Assembly (NCBI GenBank): GCA_964640325.1 | Contig: CAZXID010000024.1 | Span: 1-29,520 of the forward strand | Length of the DNA: 29,520 nucleotides | Source: DAOQAU01 sp964640325 | Lineage (GTDB): Bacteria > Cyanobacteriota > Vampirovibrionia > Gastranaerophilales > Gastranaerophilaceae | Direction of reading: 5' to 3' | In this document: piece after piece, positions 1 through 7,314 of the stretch | Numbering within the stretch: the stretch's first letter is position 1 | How the letters are laid out: each line of letters begins with the position of its first letter | Position numbers and translations under genes: made by a program | Notes under the pieces: generated by a model | The model's input: only the letters and a program-made list of their open reading frames with translations | Told to the model about the DNA's origin: nothing | Databases searched by the model: none

Positions 1-1
1 T

Positions 2-178
2 TATTTTTTTAATTCGCTTTCTGGTCATTGTGAGATTTTAGCCGAAGCAATTCAAAAAGTTTCAAATATTTATTTAGGTAAAAAAAAGACCTCATATTTT
101 ATGAGGCCAAGGTTGGTTATTTTTGGTTTATTTGGTTATTATATTATTGATTTTTTATTCATTCTGAATACTTATTAA
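2..178 (+). CDS. Possible C-terminal tail of an unidentified gene cut by the window edge
   Basis: One plus-strand frame stays open from the window edge to a TAA at 176-178. The first 27 or so codons read like ordinary protein (NSLSGHCEILAEAIQKV), while the last 30 are hydrophobic and overlap a hairpin at 90-106, so the true end may be earlier or the frame may be chance. I recognise no family. Minus-strand frames here are broken by stops. The call rests only on the open frame and the plausible residue mix of its first half. Confidence 0.22.
   Translation, partial: YFFNSLSGHCEILAEAIQKVSNIYLGKKKTSYFMRPRLVIFGLFGYYIIDFLFILNTY
80..106 (-). terminator. Weak intrinsic terminator, minus strand
   Basis: CCTCAT (90-95) pairs with ATGAGG (101-106) around a five-base loop. 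Read on the minus strand the hairpin is followed by TC and a run of eight T. It lies about 195 bases past the stop of the sugar nucleotidyltransferase gene, which is far for its own terminator, but no other minus-strand gene lies between. There is no T tract on the plus side. The rest of 107-300 is AT-rich and shows nothing I can name. Confidence 0.45.
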
Positions 179-300
179 ATATCCCTCAATGTAAAAAATT
201 GCCCGTAATTCTTTATTATTTTTCTTTAAATCGTCAAAAAGCAGTAATAACAACAAAAAATCGTGTTAATACTTCTTAATATTTACTTAAAAAAGGGTAA

Positions 301-1311
301 TTATTTATAAATTCCCTCGGAAATTATCTGGTTTGAGCCGATGATTTGATTAATCATGTCGGTATTTATTTCACAATTTGAAGCTATTATGCAGTCTTTA
401 AGTGAAACATTATCCTTTATTTCAACGTTGTCCCAGATAATGCAATTTTCAAGTTTTACATTTTTTCCGATAATACAATCTTTGCCTATAGTATTAAATC
501 CGGTTAGTGCCGCACTGGGCGCGATGTAACTTTTTTCACTTATGTATGAGCCGTTGTTTGTTTTGATTATTCTGGAATGGTTTATTTTATAATGTCCGTC
601 AAACAAGTCTTTTGTTGATTGAAAATATTGATCAAGAGTTCCTATGTCACTCCAATATTCGTCTACGTTAAAAGTATTTATTTTAAGACCTTTTGACATT
701 AAATCCGGAAAAACATTTTTTGCAAAATCGTAGAAAGTGTTTTTTGGAATGTAATTAAATATTTCGTAATTAAAAATATAAATTCCGGTGTTAATTTTGT
801 CACTCTTTGCTTCTTTTATGGACGGTTTTTCCTGAAACCCTTTTACCAAACCATTTTTATCTGTTACGACAACTCCAAAATTCGGAATTTCTTCTATCGG
901 AAGTTTTTTAATGCCCATTGTGACTATAGCGCCTGATTTTTTGTGCGATTTTATTCCTGCTTGAAAATCGGCATTAGAAAGGCCATCGCCTGAAAGTACC
1001 AAAAAATCCTCACCTTTGTCAAAGAAAAATTGGCATTTTTTGAGCCCTCCGGCTGTTCCCGACAATTCTTTTTCGTAAATGTAGTTAAAGTTAACTTTAA
1101 GTTTAGTTGTTTTATAGTGATTAATAATTTCTTCAGAAAGGTAGTGGGTGTTTGCAATAACGTCTTTTATGGAAATATCTAAAAGTCTTTCAATTAAAAT
1201 ATCCATAACCGGCTGATTTGCTATAGGAACAAGCGGTTTTGGAGTGTTTTTGGTCAAAGGATCCAGTCTCGATCCTACCCCTGCAGCCATAACCATCGCT
1301 TTTGAAACCAT
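301..1311 (-). CDS. Sugar-phosphate nucleotidyltransferase with C-terminal left-handed beta-helix
   Basis: Expected to transfer NMP from an NTP to a sugar 1-phosphate, giving an NDP-sugar for cell-surface glycans in the cytoplasm. The N-terminus carries the family signature, AAGVGSRLDPLTKNTPKP (residues about 9-26), followed by a Rossmann-type nucleotidyltransferase domain to about residue 235. The last 80 residues are hexapeptide-like (repeated I-G-K/I-x-D-N-V units), forming a left-handed beta-helix as in GlmU- or ManC-like NDP-sugar synthases. Length 336 aa is normal for two-domain NDP-sugar synthases. A GGGAGG ribosome site lies 6 bases before the ATG at 1311. The gene is divergent from the TadE-like gene across 90 bp. 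The exact sugar (mannose, glucose, N-acetylglucosamine) cannot be read from sequence alone. Confidence 0.88.
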   Translation of the reverse strand: MVSKAMVMAAGVGSRLDPLTKNTPKPLVPIANQPVMDILIERLLDISIKDVIANTHYLSEEIINHYKTTKLKVNFNYIYEKELSGTAGGLKKCQFFFDKGEDFLVLSGDGLSNADFQAGIKSHKKSGAIVTMGIKKLPIEEIPNFGVVVTDKNGLVKGFQEKPSIKEAKSDKINTGIYIFNYEIFNYIPKNTFYDFAKNVFPDLMSKGLKINTFNVDEYWSDIGTLDQYFQSTKDLFDGHYKINHSRIIKTNNGSYISEKSYIAPSAALTGFNTIGKDCIIGKNVKLENCIIWDNVEIKDNVSLKDCIIASNCEINTDMINQIIGSNQIISEGIYK

Positions 1312-1401
1312 GAAAATCCTCCCTATCTCAGAAATACACTTTAATTATTATGATTTTATTACAAACAAATTTTTTTTCAATTTTTATTGTAAAATGTTGT
1401 C

Positions 1402-2535
1402 ATGAAAAAATATTCAGGGGTTTTTAAGAATAGGTTTGGGCAGCAAATGGTAGAGTTCCTTTTGGTAATGCCTTTTGTAATAATACTTTTTGGAATTTTA
1501 ACCGAATATGCATATGCTTTGACAATAAATATGAACTTGAATCAGGGATTAAAAGTTGTTACGTCTTCCATATACAGTAAAATAGGTTTGGATGTAAACA
1601 AAGATAATATTAAGGGTTTTGTTCAATCCGAGCTTAAAATATATTTACGTTCAAGGTATGCTCCGGCTAATTCCGATAATCAAATACATGTTGATTACAG
1701 AATAGTAGGTGACGATGCAGTCTTTATTGCATCTTATAAATATATCCCCGCATTTACCCTGCCAAATATTTATTTTCATTTTTTGCCAAATTCTATGGAA
1801 TTTTTAGCTATTTCAGTTGTACCTAAATCTTTCTTAAATGAAAATGCTTATGATGAAACACTTAACCCCAACTTGTGGGGAACACCTCCCGACGACACAA
1901 TTGCCAGAAAAGGTATTATGAATTTGAGAGGTGATAGTACAGACCCCATTACTGACTCCATTGTTTTTTTGGTTCCGATAACAATACCGATATTACCAGG
2001 GGAGACTTATGAAATAAAAAAGTTTAACGGTGGCCCCTACGCGACCTCAAGTATAATTGCCGTTGCAAATTTGTCAAATAATAGTTTGTATATTTGTCAA
2101 CCGGATTTGACTTCTTGTTCTCCCCAATATTTTGGAGGAAATAGTAATTTTATAAATTATTTGTCCGGTATCGCAAATATAAAAAATGTTTTTTTCTATG
2201 ATGATTATTCAGGTTCGCCGAATTGGATAGTCCCTTCAACACTCCAAATGACAAGTTCGTCTGTTTCAGGTGATTTGAAAAATGCATTGGCATTGGTAAA
2301 TACTTTAAATCAAAGCATTGGAAATTATGACAATTTAAGCCCAATGGCATATAATTCCTCTTTTGACGGGTGGAATAATAATAAATACATTGTGGATTTT
2401 TATGGTTCATTGGCTATAGTTCATACTAAAAATCAATCAAAAGGTGAATTAGGAAATCTTTTAAGCGGGGTTAATATTCCTTATTATTCCGGTACGGATC
2501 TTTCCGGTGAATTCGGTACGGAGTATAGTCCATGA
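1402..2535 (+). CDS. TadE-like pseudopilin with large extracellular region
   Basis: The N-terminus has the shape of a TadE-type prepilin: basic start, glycine 13, then QQMVEFLLVMPFVIILFGI. Cleavage after Gly13 would put Glu18 at the +5 position used by class III signal peptides. One transmembrane helix follows (about 18-40). The remaining 330 residues are Ser/Asn/Tyr-rich and extracellular in style, with paired cysteines near residues 234 and 240. TadE proteins are usually 150-250 aa, so 377 aa is long. No Shine-Dalgarno is visible before the ATG. The stop overlaps the start of the next gene (ATGA), so the two are probably translationally coupled. Family membership is clear only for the N-terminal helix; the function of the large domain is unknown. 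No other tad genes (tadA, tadB, tadC, rcpA) are in the window. Confidence 0.72.
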   Translation: MKKYSGVFKNRFGQQMVEFLLVMPFVIILFGILTEYAYALTINMNLNQGLKVVTSSIYSKIGLDVNKDNIKGFVQSELKIYLRSRYAPANSDNQIHVDYRIVGDDAVFIASYKYIPAFTLPNIYFHFLPNSMEFLAISVVPKSFLNENAYDETLNPNLWGTPPDDTIARKGIMNLRGDSTDPITDSIVFLVPITIPILPGETYEIKKFNGGPYATSSIIAVANLSNNSLYICQPDLTSCSPQYFGGNSNFINYLSGIANIKNVFFYDDYSGSPNWIVPSTLQMTSSSVSGDLKNALALVNTLNQSIGNYDNLSPMAYNSSFDGWNNNKYIVDFYGSLAIVHTKNQSKGELGNLLSGVNIPYYSGTDLSGEFGTEYSP

Positions 2536-3695
2536 TTAGAAAAAATGCAAGCACATTAATGTATTTGATTTTTTTATTCAGCGTAATTTTGGCTTTTTGC
2601 GCTATGGCAATTGATGCAACAATTATTTACAACACAAGAATGAAACTTCAAGATGCCACCGAAAGAGCTGCCATGGTCGGGGCTGAAGCTTTTAATACCG
2701 GAAATATTATTCTTAACCAAACTCAAATTGAAGACAATGTAAATGATAATGTAGAAGCTGCTTTTAGTCATTTTTTGTTCGGACCGCTAAATAAAAATAA
2801 TGCTCAAATAATTGATGTTCAGACAAAATACTCTGAGAAAAAAGTTTTGGTCAAATCAAAAGTTTCTTCGCCTACATTTTTTCTTGGATTTTTGGGTATT
2901 CATTCGGTAAATATTAAAGCAACCGCTTGTGCAGTAAACGAAAAAATGGATGTTAAAAGTAATTTAAACTCTGCAATGTGGCTAACTTCTTCAGCTATGT
3001 ACCTTTCAGGAATTGTTAATTCAACATCTATGACCTATCTTCAACCACCTTTGGGCGCCGGATATTTAGCAAGTTTTTTATCTTCAGTAATAATTTTCCC
3101 TTTGATTGATAACCTTGATAACGAGCCGCTTAGCCTTGGGCCAGGAGGGTATTTTACCGTGAGGCTTCCTGCTCCTATGGTTGATAAACGTGGCCCTGAT
3201 TTATTTATTAAAGAGGCAGGAGATGCACTTGAAGGTTATTTTGTATTTGCAGGAATTGATAAAATTATAGAAAATGCAACATTGGGAGAGGGAGGCGCAT
3301 CAAAAAGCGCAGGTGATACTGAAGTAGATACAGGAGAGGATGAAATTGAAAGTAATGATATTGTTTGGAAAGAAATAACTTGCTCTGCAATACCTGAAAC
3401 AGTTGATATGAATGGAAATCCTCGTCTTTATTCATCTAACGGGCATGTAAAAGTTTACGGCAGCGCATATTTTGATTTAGGTAATTCTTGTGTAAATCTT
3501 GCCGTTGCAAAATATATTAAAATTGTTGATGATAACAGTGAAAGTGCTTTTGTAAAAAAAACCATAGGAACATCTGACACAAATTATTACAAGGCGATGC
3601 TCTATGGAGAGGCTTCTACGGCAACAGCAGGTGCCGATATAGATGCCATTCAAATTCTTAATTTTGTCAAATTAATTCCACCTTCTGAATTTTAG
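2532..3695 (+). CDS. TadG-like membrane-anchored protein, partner of the TadE-like gene
   Basis: Begins with a short basic stretch and one hydrophobic helix (about residues 9-32), followed by RMKLQDATERAAMVGAEAF, which matches the LQ-A-D-AA-L-AGA pattern that follows the anchor in TadG/TadE-type Flp pilus proteins. The remaining 300 residues look exported, with an acidic patch around residues 265-280 and only a few cysteines. I see no von Willebrand A motif (DxSxS), which full-length TadG proteins normally carry. The ATG overlaps the previous stop by four bases. Likely role is assembly or tip decoration of a Tad/Flp-like fibre, but this is inferred from the anchor and the pairing; the ectodomain is not recognised. 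Confidence 0.62.
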   Translation: MIRKNASTLMYLIFLFSVILAFCAMAIDATIIYNTRMKLQDATERAAMVGAEAFNTGNIILNQTQIEDNVNDNVEAAFSHFLFGPLNKNNAQIIDVQTKYSEKKVLVKSKVSSPTFFLGFLGIHSVNIKATACAVNEKMDVKSNLNSAMWLTSSAMYLSGIVNSTSMTYLQPPLGAGYLASFLSSVIIFPLIDNLDNEPLSLGPGGYFTVRLPAPMVDKRGPDLFIKEAGDALEGYFVFAGIDKIIENATLGEGGASKSAGDTEVDTGEDEIESNDIVWKEITCSAIPETVDMNGNPRLYSSNGHVKVYGSAYFDLGNSCVNLAVAKYIKIVDDNSESAFVKKTIGTSDTNYYKAMLYGEASTATAGADIDAIQILNFVKLIPPSEF

Positions 3696-3731
3696 TCTCA
3701 TACATTTGGCTTATTAAGCGATTGTAAATAC

Positions 3732-3760
3732 TTGATTTAATCTTTTAGGACAACTATAAT
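3732..3760 (+). promoter_or_regulatory. Sigma70-type promoter of hppA
   Basis: TTGATT at 3732-3737 and a perfect TATAAT at 3755-3760 are separated by exactly 17 bp. Transcription would start near 3767, giving a leader of about 37 bases that contains the GAAGGAGAG ribosome site at 3790-3798. It follows the TadG-like stop by 36 bp, so hppA is probably transcribed independently of the pseudopilin pair. Confidence 0.75.
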
Positions 3761-3803
3761 ATTTTTTGTATAAACTTTATATTTTTATTGAAGGAGAGTA
3801 TTT

Positions 3804-6224
3804 ATGGAAAAAAGGTTTACTTGCAAAACAATGTTTGCATTTTTATTGTCATTGTTTTGTTTTGCTTCGCCTGCTTTTGCAAGCGAAGCAGCATTAAATG
3901 TTCCAGATATTAAATCGATTAATCCGGAATATTACAATCTTCTAATGATTGGGATATTTGTTTCTGTTATCGGTTTGGTTTTCGGGTTCATTGAATTTTT
4001 AAAAATTAAAAATATCAAAGCCCACAAAGCAATGACTGACGTAGGCGAGACTATTTTTGAAACTTGTAAGACTTATCTGTTGCAGCAAGGTAAGTTTCTT
4101 ATAGCATTAGAAATTTTAATAGGCATCTGTATAGCTTATTATTTTGGAGCGCTTCAGAAATTAACTGTTCATGAAGTAGGAACCATTTTAGGCTGGTCAG
4201 TAATCGGTATTTTAGGGTCTTATTCTGTAGCATGGTTTGGTATAAGAATGAATACCCTTGCAAATGCAAGAACTGCCTTCAGCGCCCTAAAAGGAAATCC
4301 GCTGCACATTTTGAATATTCCGCTAAAAGCCGGCATGAGCATAGGTGTTTGCCTTGTTTCAGTTGAACTTATAATGATGTTGATTATATTATTGTTTGTT
4401 CCAGGCCACCTTGCAGGAGCATGTTTTATAGGTTTTGCAATCGGTGAATCGCTTGGGGCATCTGCTCTTCGTGTGGCCGGTGGTATTTTTACAAAAATTG
4501 CAGATATTGGCTCAGACTTAATGAAAATCCAATTTGGCATTAAAGAAGATGATCCGAGAAACCCTGGTGTAATCGCCGATTGTACAGGTGATAACGCAGG
4601 GGATTCTGTAGGCCCTACAGCTGACGGATTTGAAACTTATGGTGTAACTGGAGTTGCGCTTGTAAGCTTTATTCTTTTGGGGGTATTTAAAGACTATCAA
4701 GTTCCTCTTCTAACATGGATTTTTACAATGAGATTTTTGATGATTGTTACTTCAGTTGTTTCTTACTGGGCTAACGGTATTTTTGACAGTCTTTTTTCAG
4801 GGAAAATTGTTAAATTTGATTTTGAAGGTTCTTTGACTCGTTTGGTCTGGATTACTTCAGTTTTATCTATTATAATGACATTCTCGGTAAGTGAATGGTT
4901 GCTTGCACCTTTAGGCGGTAATTTATGGCTTATCTTGTCAATAATTATTTCTTGCGGAACTTTGGGAGCTGCATTGATACCCGAATTCACAAAAATATTC
5001 ACAAGTCCTAAAGCTAAACACACAGAAGAAGTTGTAAGAGCTTCACGCGAAGGCGGGGCTTCTTTAACAATTCTTTCGGGAATTGTTTCAGGTAATTTCT
5101 CAGGATTTTGGATTGGCATGGTAGTTGTGTTCCTTATGGGCTTAGCTTATGCCGCAAGCACCTATATTCCTGAAGTGATAATGATTTATCCTTCTGTATT
5201 TGCATTTGGTCTTGTTGCCTTTGGGTTTCTTGGCATGGGGCCTGTTACAATTGCTGTTGACAGCTATGGACCTGTTACAGATAACGCTCAATCAGTTTAT
5301 GAATTATCGCTGATTGAAGAAATACCAAACATATCTGAAGAAATTGAACGTGAATACGGCTTCAAGCCTGATTTTGAAAATGCAAAACAATACTTGGAAG
5401 AAAATGACGGCGCAGGAAATACTTTCAAAGCTACTTCTAAGCCGGTTCTTATCGGCACTGCTGTAGTAGGTGCAACTACGATGATTTTCTCATTAATATT
5501 GTTAATCAAAGAAGCCTTGGGTATTCAGCCTGAAATGATACTTAATGTTTTAAACCCTTACACTTTGCTTGGATTTATATCCGGCGGTGCGGTAATTTAC
5601 TGGTTTTCAGGAGCATCTATGCAAGCTGTTACAACAGGTGCATACTCTGCTGTTGAATTTATCAAACGTCACATCAAACTTGGCGAAGGTGATGATAAAA
5701 AAGCAAATGTCGCAAACTCAAAACAGGTAGTAAAAATTTGTACACAGTATGCCCAAAAAGGTATGGTGAACATATTTATATCTCTGTTCTCATTTGCACT
5801 TGCTTTTGCGTTTTTATCCGCTCCTTACAAAGAAAACAATGCTCCTGTAGCATTCTTTGTAAGCTACTTGATTGCAATTGCTGTTTTTGGTTTATTCCAA
5901 GCCGTATTTATGGCAAATGCAGGCGGATGCTGGGATAACGCCAAAAAAATAGTAGAAGTTGACTTGAAAGAAAAAGGGACTCCGCTTCACGATGCTACCG
6001 TAATAGGTGACACCGTAGGCGATCCTTTTAAAGATACTTCATCTGTTGCAATGAATCCGATTATTAAATTTACAACTTTATTCGGATTATTGGCAATGGA
6101 GATTGCTATTTCACCTGCGTTTAATAAATACGCACACATAGCAGGTATAGTGTTCTTTATAATTGCGTTGATATTTGTAATTCGCTCTTTCTACGCGATG
6201 AGAATCCCTGCTAAAACAGAATAG
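3804..6224 (+). CDS. hppA: Membrane-bound cation-translocating pyrophosphatase, K+-independent type
   Basis: Hydrolyses pyrophosphate and pumps H+ (or Na+) across the cytoplasmic membrane, recovering energy from biosynthetic PPi. Signature motifs: EDDPRNPGVIADCTGDNAGD (residues about 248-267), GPVTDNAQSVYELS, GNTFKA (538-543), and near the C-terminus NAGGCWDNAKK and GDTVGDPFKDTS. Lys542 in the GNTxKA position is the mark of K+-independent pumps (K+-dependent ones have Ala there). The chain has 14 or more hydrophobic segments. At 806 aa it is longer than the usual 670-770: it starts with a signal-peptide-like segment (residues 1-27, ending AFA-SE) and has about 19 extra residues between the DNA(x)xxxE and GNT motifs. 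The canonical DNAGG is DNAQS here. Ribosome site GAAGGAGAG is well placed. H+ rather than Na+ is the likelier ion but is not proven by sequence. Confidence 0.95.
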   Translation: MEKRFTCKTMFAFLLSLFCFASPAFASEAALNVPDIKSINPEYYNLLMIGIFVSVIGLVFGFIEFLKIKNIKAHKAMTDVGETIFETCKTYLLQQGKFLIALEILIGICIAYYFGALQKLTVHEVGTILGWSVIGILGSYSVAWFGIRMNTLANARTAFSALKGNPLHILNIPLKAGMSIGVCLVSVELIMMLIILLFVPGHLAGACFIGFAIGESLGASALRVAGGIFTKIADIGSDLMKIQFGIKEDDPRNPGVIADCTGDNAGDSVGPTADGFETYGVTGVALVSFILLGVFKDYQVPLLTWIFTMRFLMIVTSVVSYWANGIFDSLFSGKIVKFDFEGSLTRLVWITSVLSIIMTFSVSEWLLAPLGGNLWLILSIIISCGTLGAALIPEFTKIFTSPKAKHTEEVVRASREGGASLTILSGIVSGNFSGFWIGMVVVFLMGLAYAASTYIPEVIMIYPSVFAFGLVAFGFLGMGPVTIAVDSYGPVTDNAQSVYELSLIEEIPNISEEIEREYGFKPDFENAKQYLEENDGAGNTFKATSKPVLIGTAVVGATTMIFSLILLIKEALGIQPEMILNVLNPYTLLGFISGGAVIYWFSGASMQAVTTGAYSAVEFIKRHIKLGEGDDKKANVANSKQVVKICTQYAQKGMVNIFISLFSFALAFAFLSAPYKENNAPVAFFVSYLIAIAVFGLFQAVFMANAGGCWDNAKKIVEVDLKEKGTPLHDATVIGDTVGDPFKDTSSVAMNPIIKFTTLFGLLAMEIAISPAFNKYAHIAGIVFFIIALIFVIRSFYAMRIPAKTE

Positions 6225-6233
6225 TAAGGGAAT

Positions 6234-6285
6234 ACAACAAAACAAAGGCGGCGGTGCTTTTGCACCGCCGCCTTTGTTTTGTTGT
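6234..6285. terminator. Bidirectional terminator with perfect 24-bp stem
   Basis: Two 24-base arms (6234-6257 and 6262-6285) are exact reverse complements around a TTTT loop. The core is GC-rich (GGCGGCGGTGC) and the outer part is A/T-rich, so either strand ends with a U-rich half-stem. It lies between the convergent stops of hppA (6224) and the family 2 glycosyltransferase (6291), so it serves both. Confidence 0.9.
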
Positions 6286-6290
6286 TAAAA

Positions 6291-7232
6291 TTATTTACTT
6301 AATTCCATTTTTTTAACTCTTGTTTGGACATCTTCGATTATTTTTCTGTTAATCGATTGAAGTTCGGCAAGAACGGCAATCAGGCATGTTTGAACACCCG
6401 TTAATATTAGTATGGCAGAAAGTATCAGGGACTGGATGTGTCCTGAGCCTTGGGCATTGAAATAAAAATGTAAAAATCTTGCCCCTATTAAAAAGCCTGA
6501 AAGTAAAAACATTGAGCCTATAATAGCAAAAAATCTAAATGGTCTATACACAATAAACATCCTCATCATTGTAAAACTTGAGCGTCTGATATAGTCAAAC
6601 ATATTTTTCATTAATTTTGATTTGCGAAGTTCAGGGTTAACGCGAACCGGAACGCATGCAATTTTAAGCCCTTTTGCTCTTGCCTGAATTATTGTTTCAA
6701 GAGTATAAGTGTAATTATCAAATACATTAATTTTTAAAGCGGCATCTCGTGAAAAAGCTCTAAAACCGCTGGGCGCATCTTGAATATCGGTTGAACTTAT
6801 AATTCTCATAACCCATGATCCAAGTTTTTGAAGCACTTTTTTTGTGATAGAAAAGTGCTTTATTTCTTCAACAGGGCGTGTGCCAACAACTATGTCAGCT
6901 TTTTTTTCAAGAATAGGTTTAACCAGATTTTGAATATCATCGGCGCAATATTGATTATCAGCATCTGTATTTACGATTATATCAGCGCCTAATTCCAATG
7001 CTTTTGTCAAACCTGCGCTAAATGCTTTTGCAAGCCCTCGATTTGTTTGAAAATTAACAAAATGTTTTACTCCGTATTTTTCTGCAATTTCAACAGTTTT
7101 GTCTTTGCATCCGTCATTTATTAACAGAATCAAAATTTCATCTATGCCTTCAATTTTTTCAGGCAAGTCTGATATTGTTTGAGCTATAATTTCTTCTTCA
7201 TTGTAACAAGGTATTTGAATTATTAACTTCAT
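6291..7232 (-). CDS. Family 2 glycosyltransferase, polyprenyl-phosphate sugar synthase type, with two C-terminal TM helices
   Basis: Probably transfers a sugar from an NDP donor to a polyprenyl phosphate at the inner face of the membrane. GT-A fold features: IPCYNEEEII at the start, INDGCKDKT, and the metal-binding NTDADNQY (Asp90-Asp92). SSTDIQDAPSGFRAFSR (residues about 154-170) is typical of DPM1/GtrB-like enzymes. Two hydrophobic helices occupy the last 85 residues, and a basic stretch precedes them. Length 313 aa fits bacterial DPM1-like proteins. It faces a polytopic PMT/ArnT-type transferase across 82 bp, the usual partner that consumes the lipid-linked sugar. The ribosome site is weak (TTGGAAA) and the start codon lies inside an inverted repeat. 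Which sugar and which polyprenol are unknown. Confidence 0.87.
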   Translation of the reverse strand: MKLIIQIPCYNEEEIIAQTISDLPEKIEGIDEILILLINDGCKDKTVEIAEKYGVKHFVNFQTNRGLAKAFSAGLTKALELGADIIVNTDADNQYCADDIQNLVKPILEKKADIVVGTRPVEEIKHFSITKKVLQKLGSWVMRIISSTDIQDAPSGFRAFSRDAALKINVFDNYTYTLETIIQARAKGLKIACVPVRVNPELRKSKLMKNMFDYIRRSSFTMMRMFIVYRPFRFFAIIGSMFLLSGFLIGARFLHFYFNAQGSGHIQSLILSAILILTGVQTCLIAVLAELQSINRKIIEDVQTRVKKMELSK

Positions 7233-7292
7233 TTGTATAAATTTCCAATCTTTATTATATAATTATATTAAAAATTCGGAATTTATACAAAT
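7231..7292. promoter_or_regulatory. Inverted repeat spanning a divergent promoter region
   Basis: ATTTGTATAAATTTCC (7231-7246) and GGAATTTATACAAAT (7278-7292) are reverse complements except for one extra T. They flank a 31-bp AT-rich core containing TATAAT on the plus strand (7258-7263) and on the minus strand (7254-7259 and 7262-7267). The left arm overlaps the start codon of the family 2 transferase; the right arm ends 22 bp before the start of the PMT-type gene. This could be an operator controlling both genes or a duplicated promoter element. Confidence 0.5.
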
Positions 7293-7314
7293 TTTTAAAA
7301 AGTAGGAGTTTTGC

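Noticed and set aside
4220..4540. Open minus-strand frame of 106 codons inside hppA
   Set aside because: Antisense shadow of a well-supported gene; Pro/Ile-rich with no ribosome site or family. The same applies to 20004-20333, 4763-5119 and most other open frames opposite real genes.
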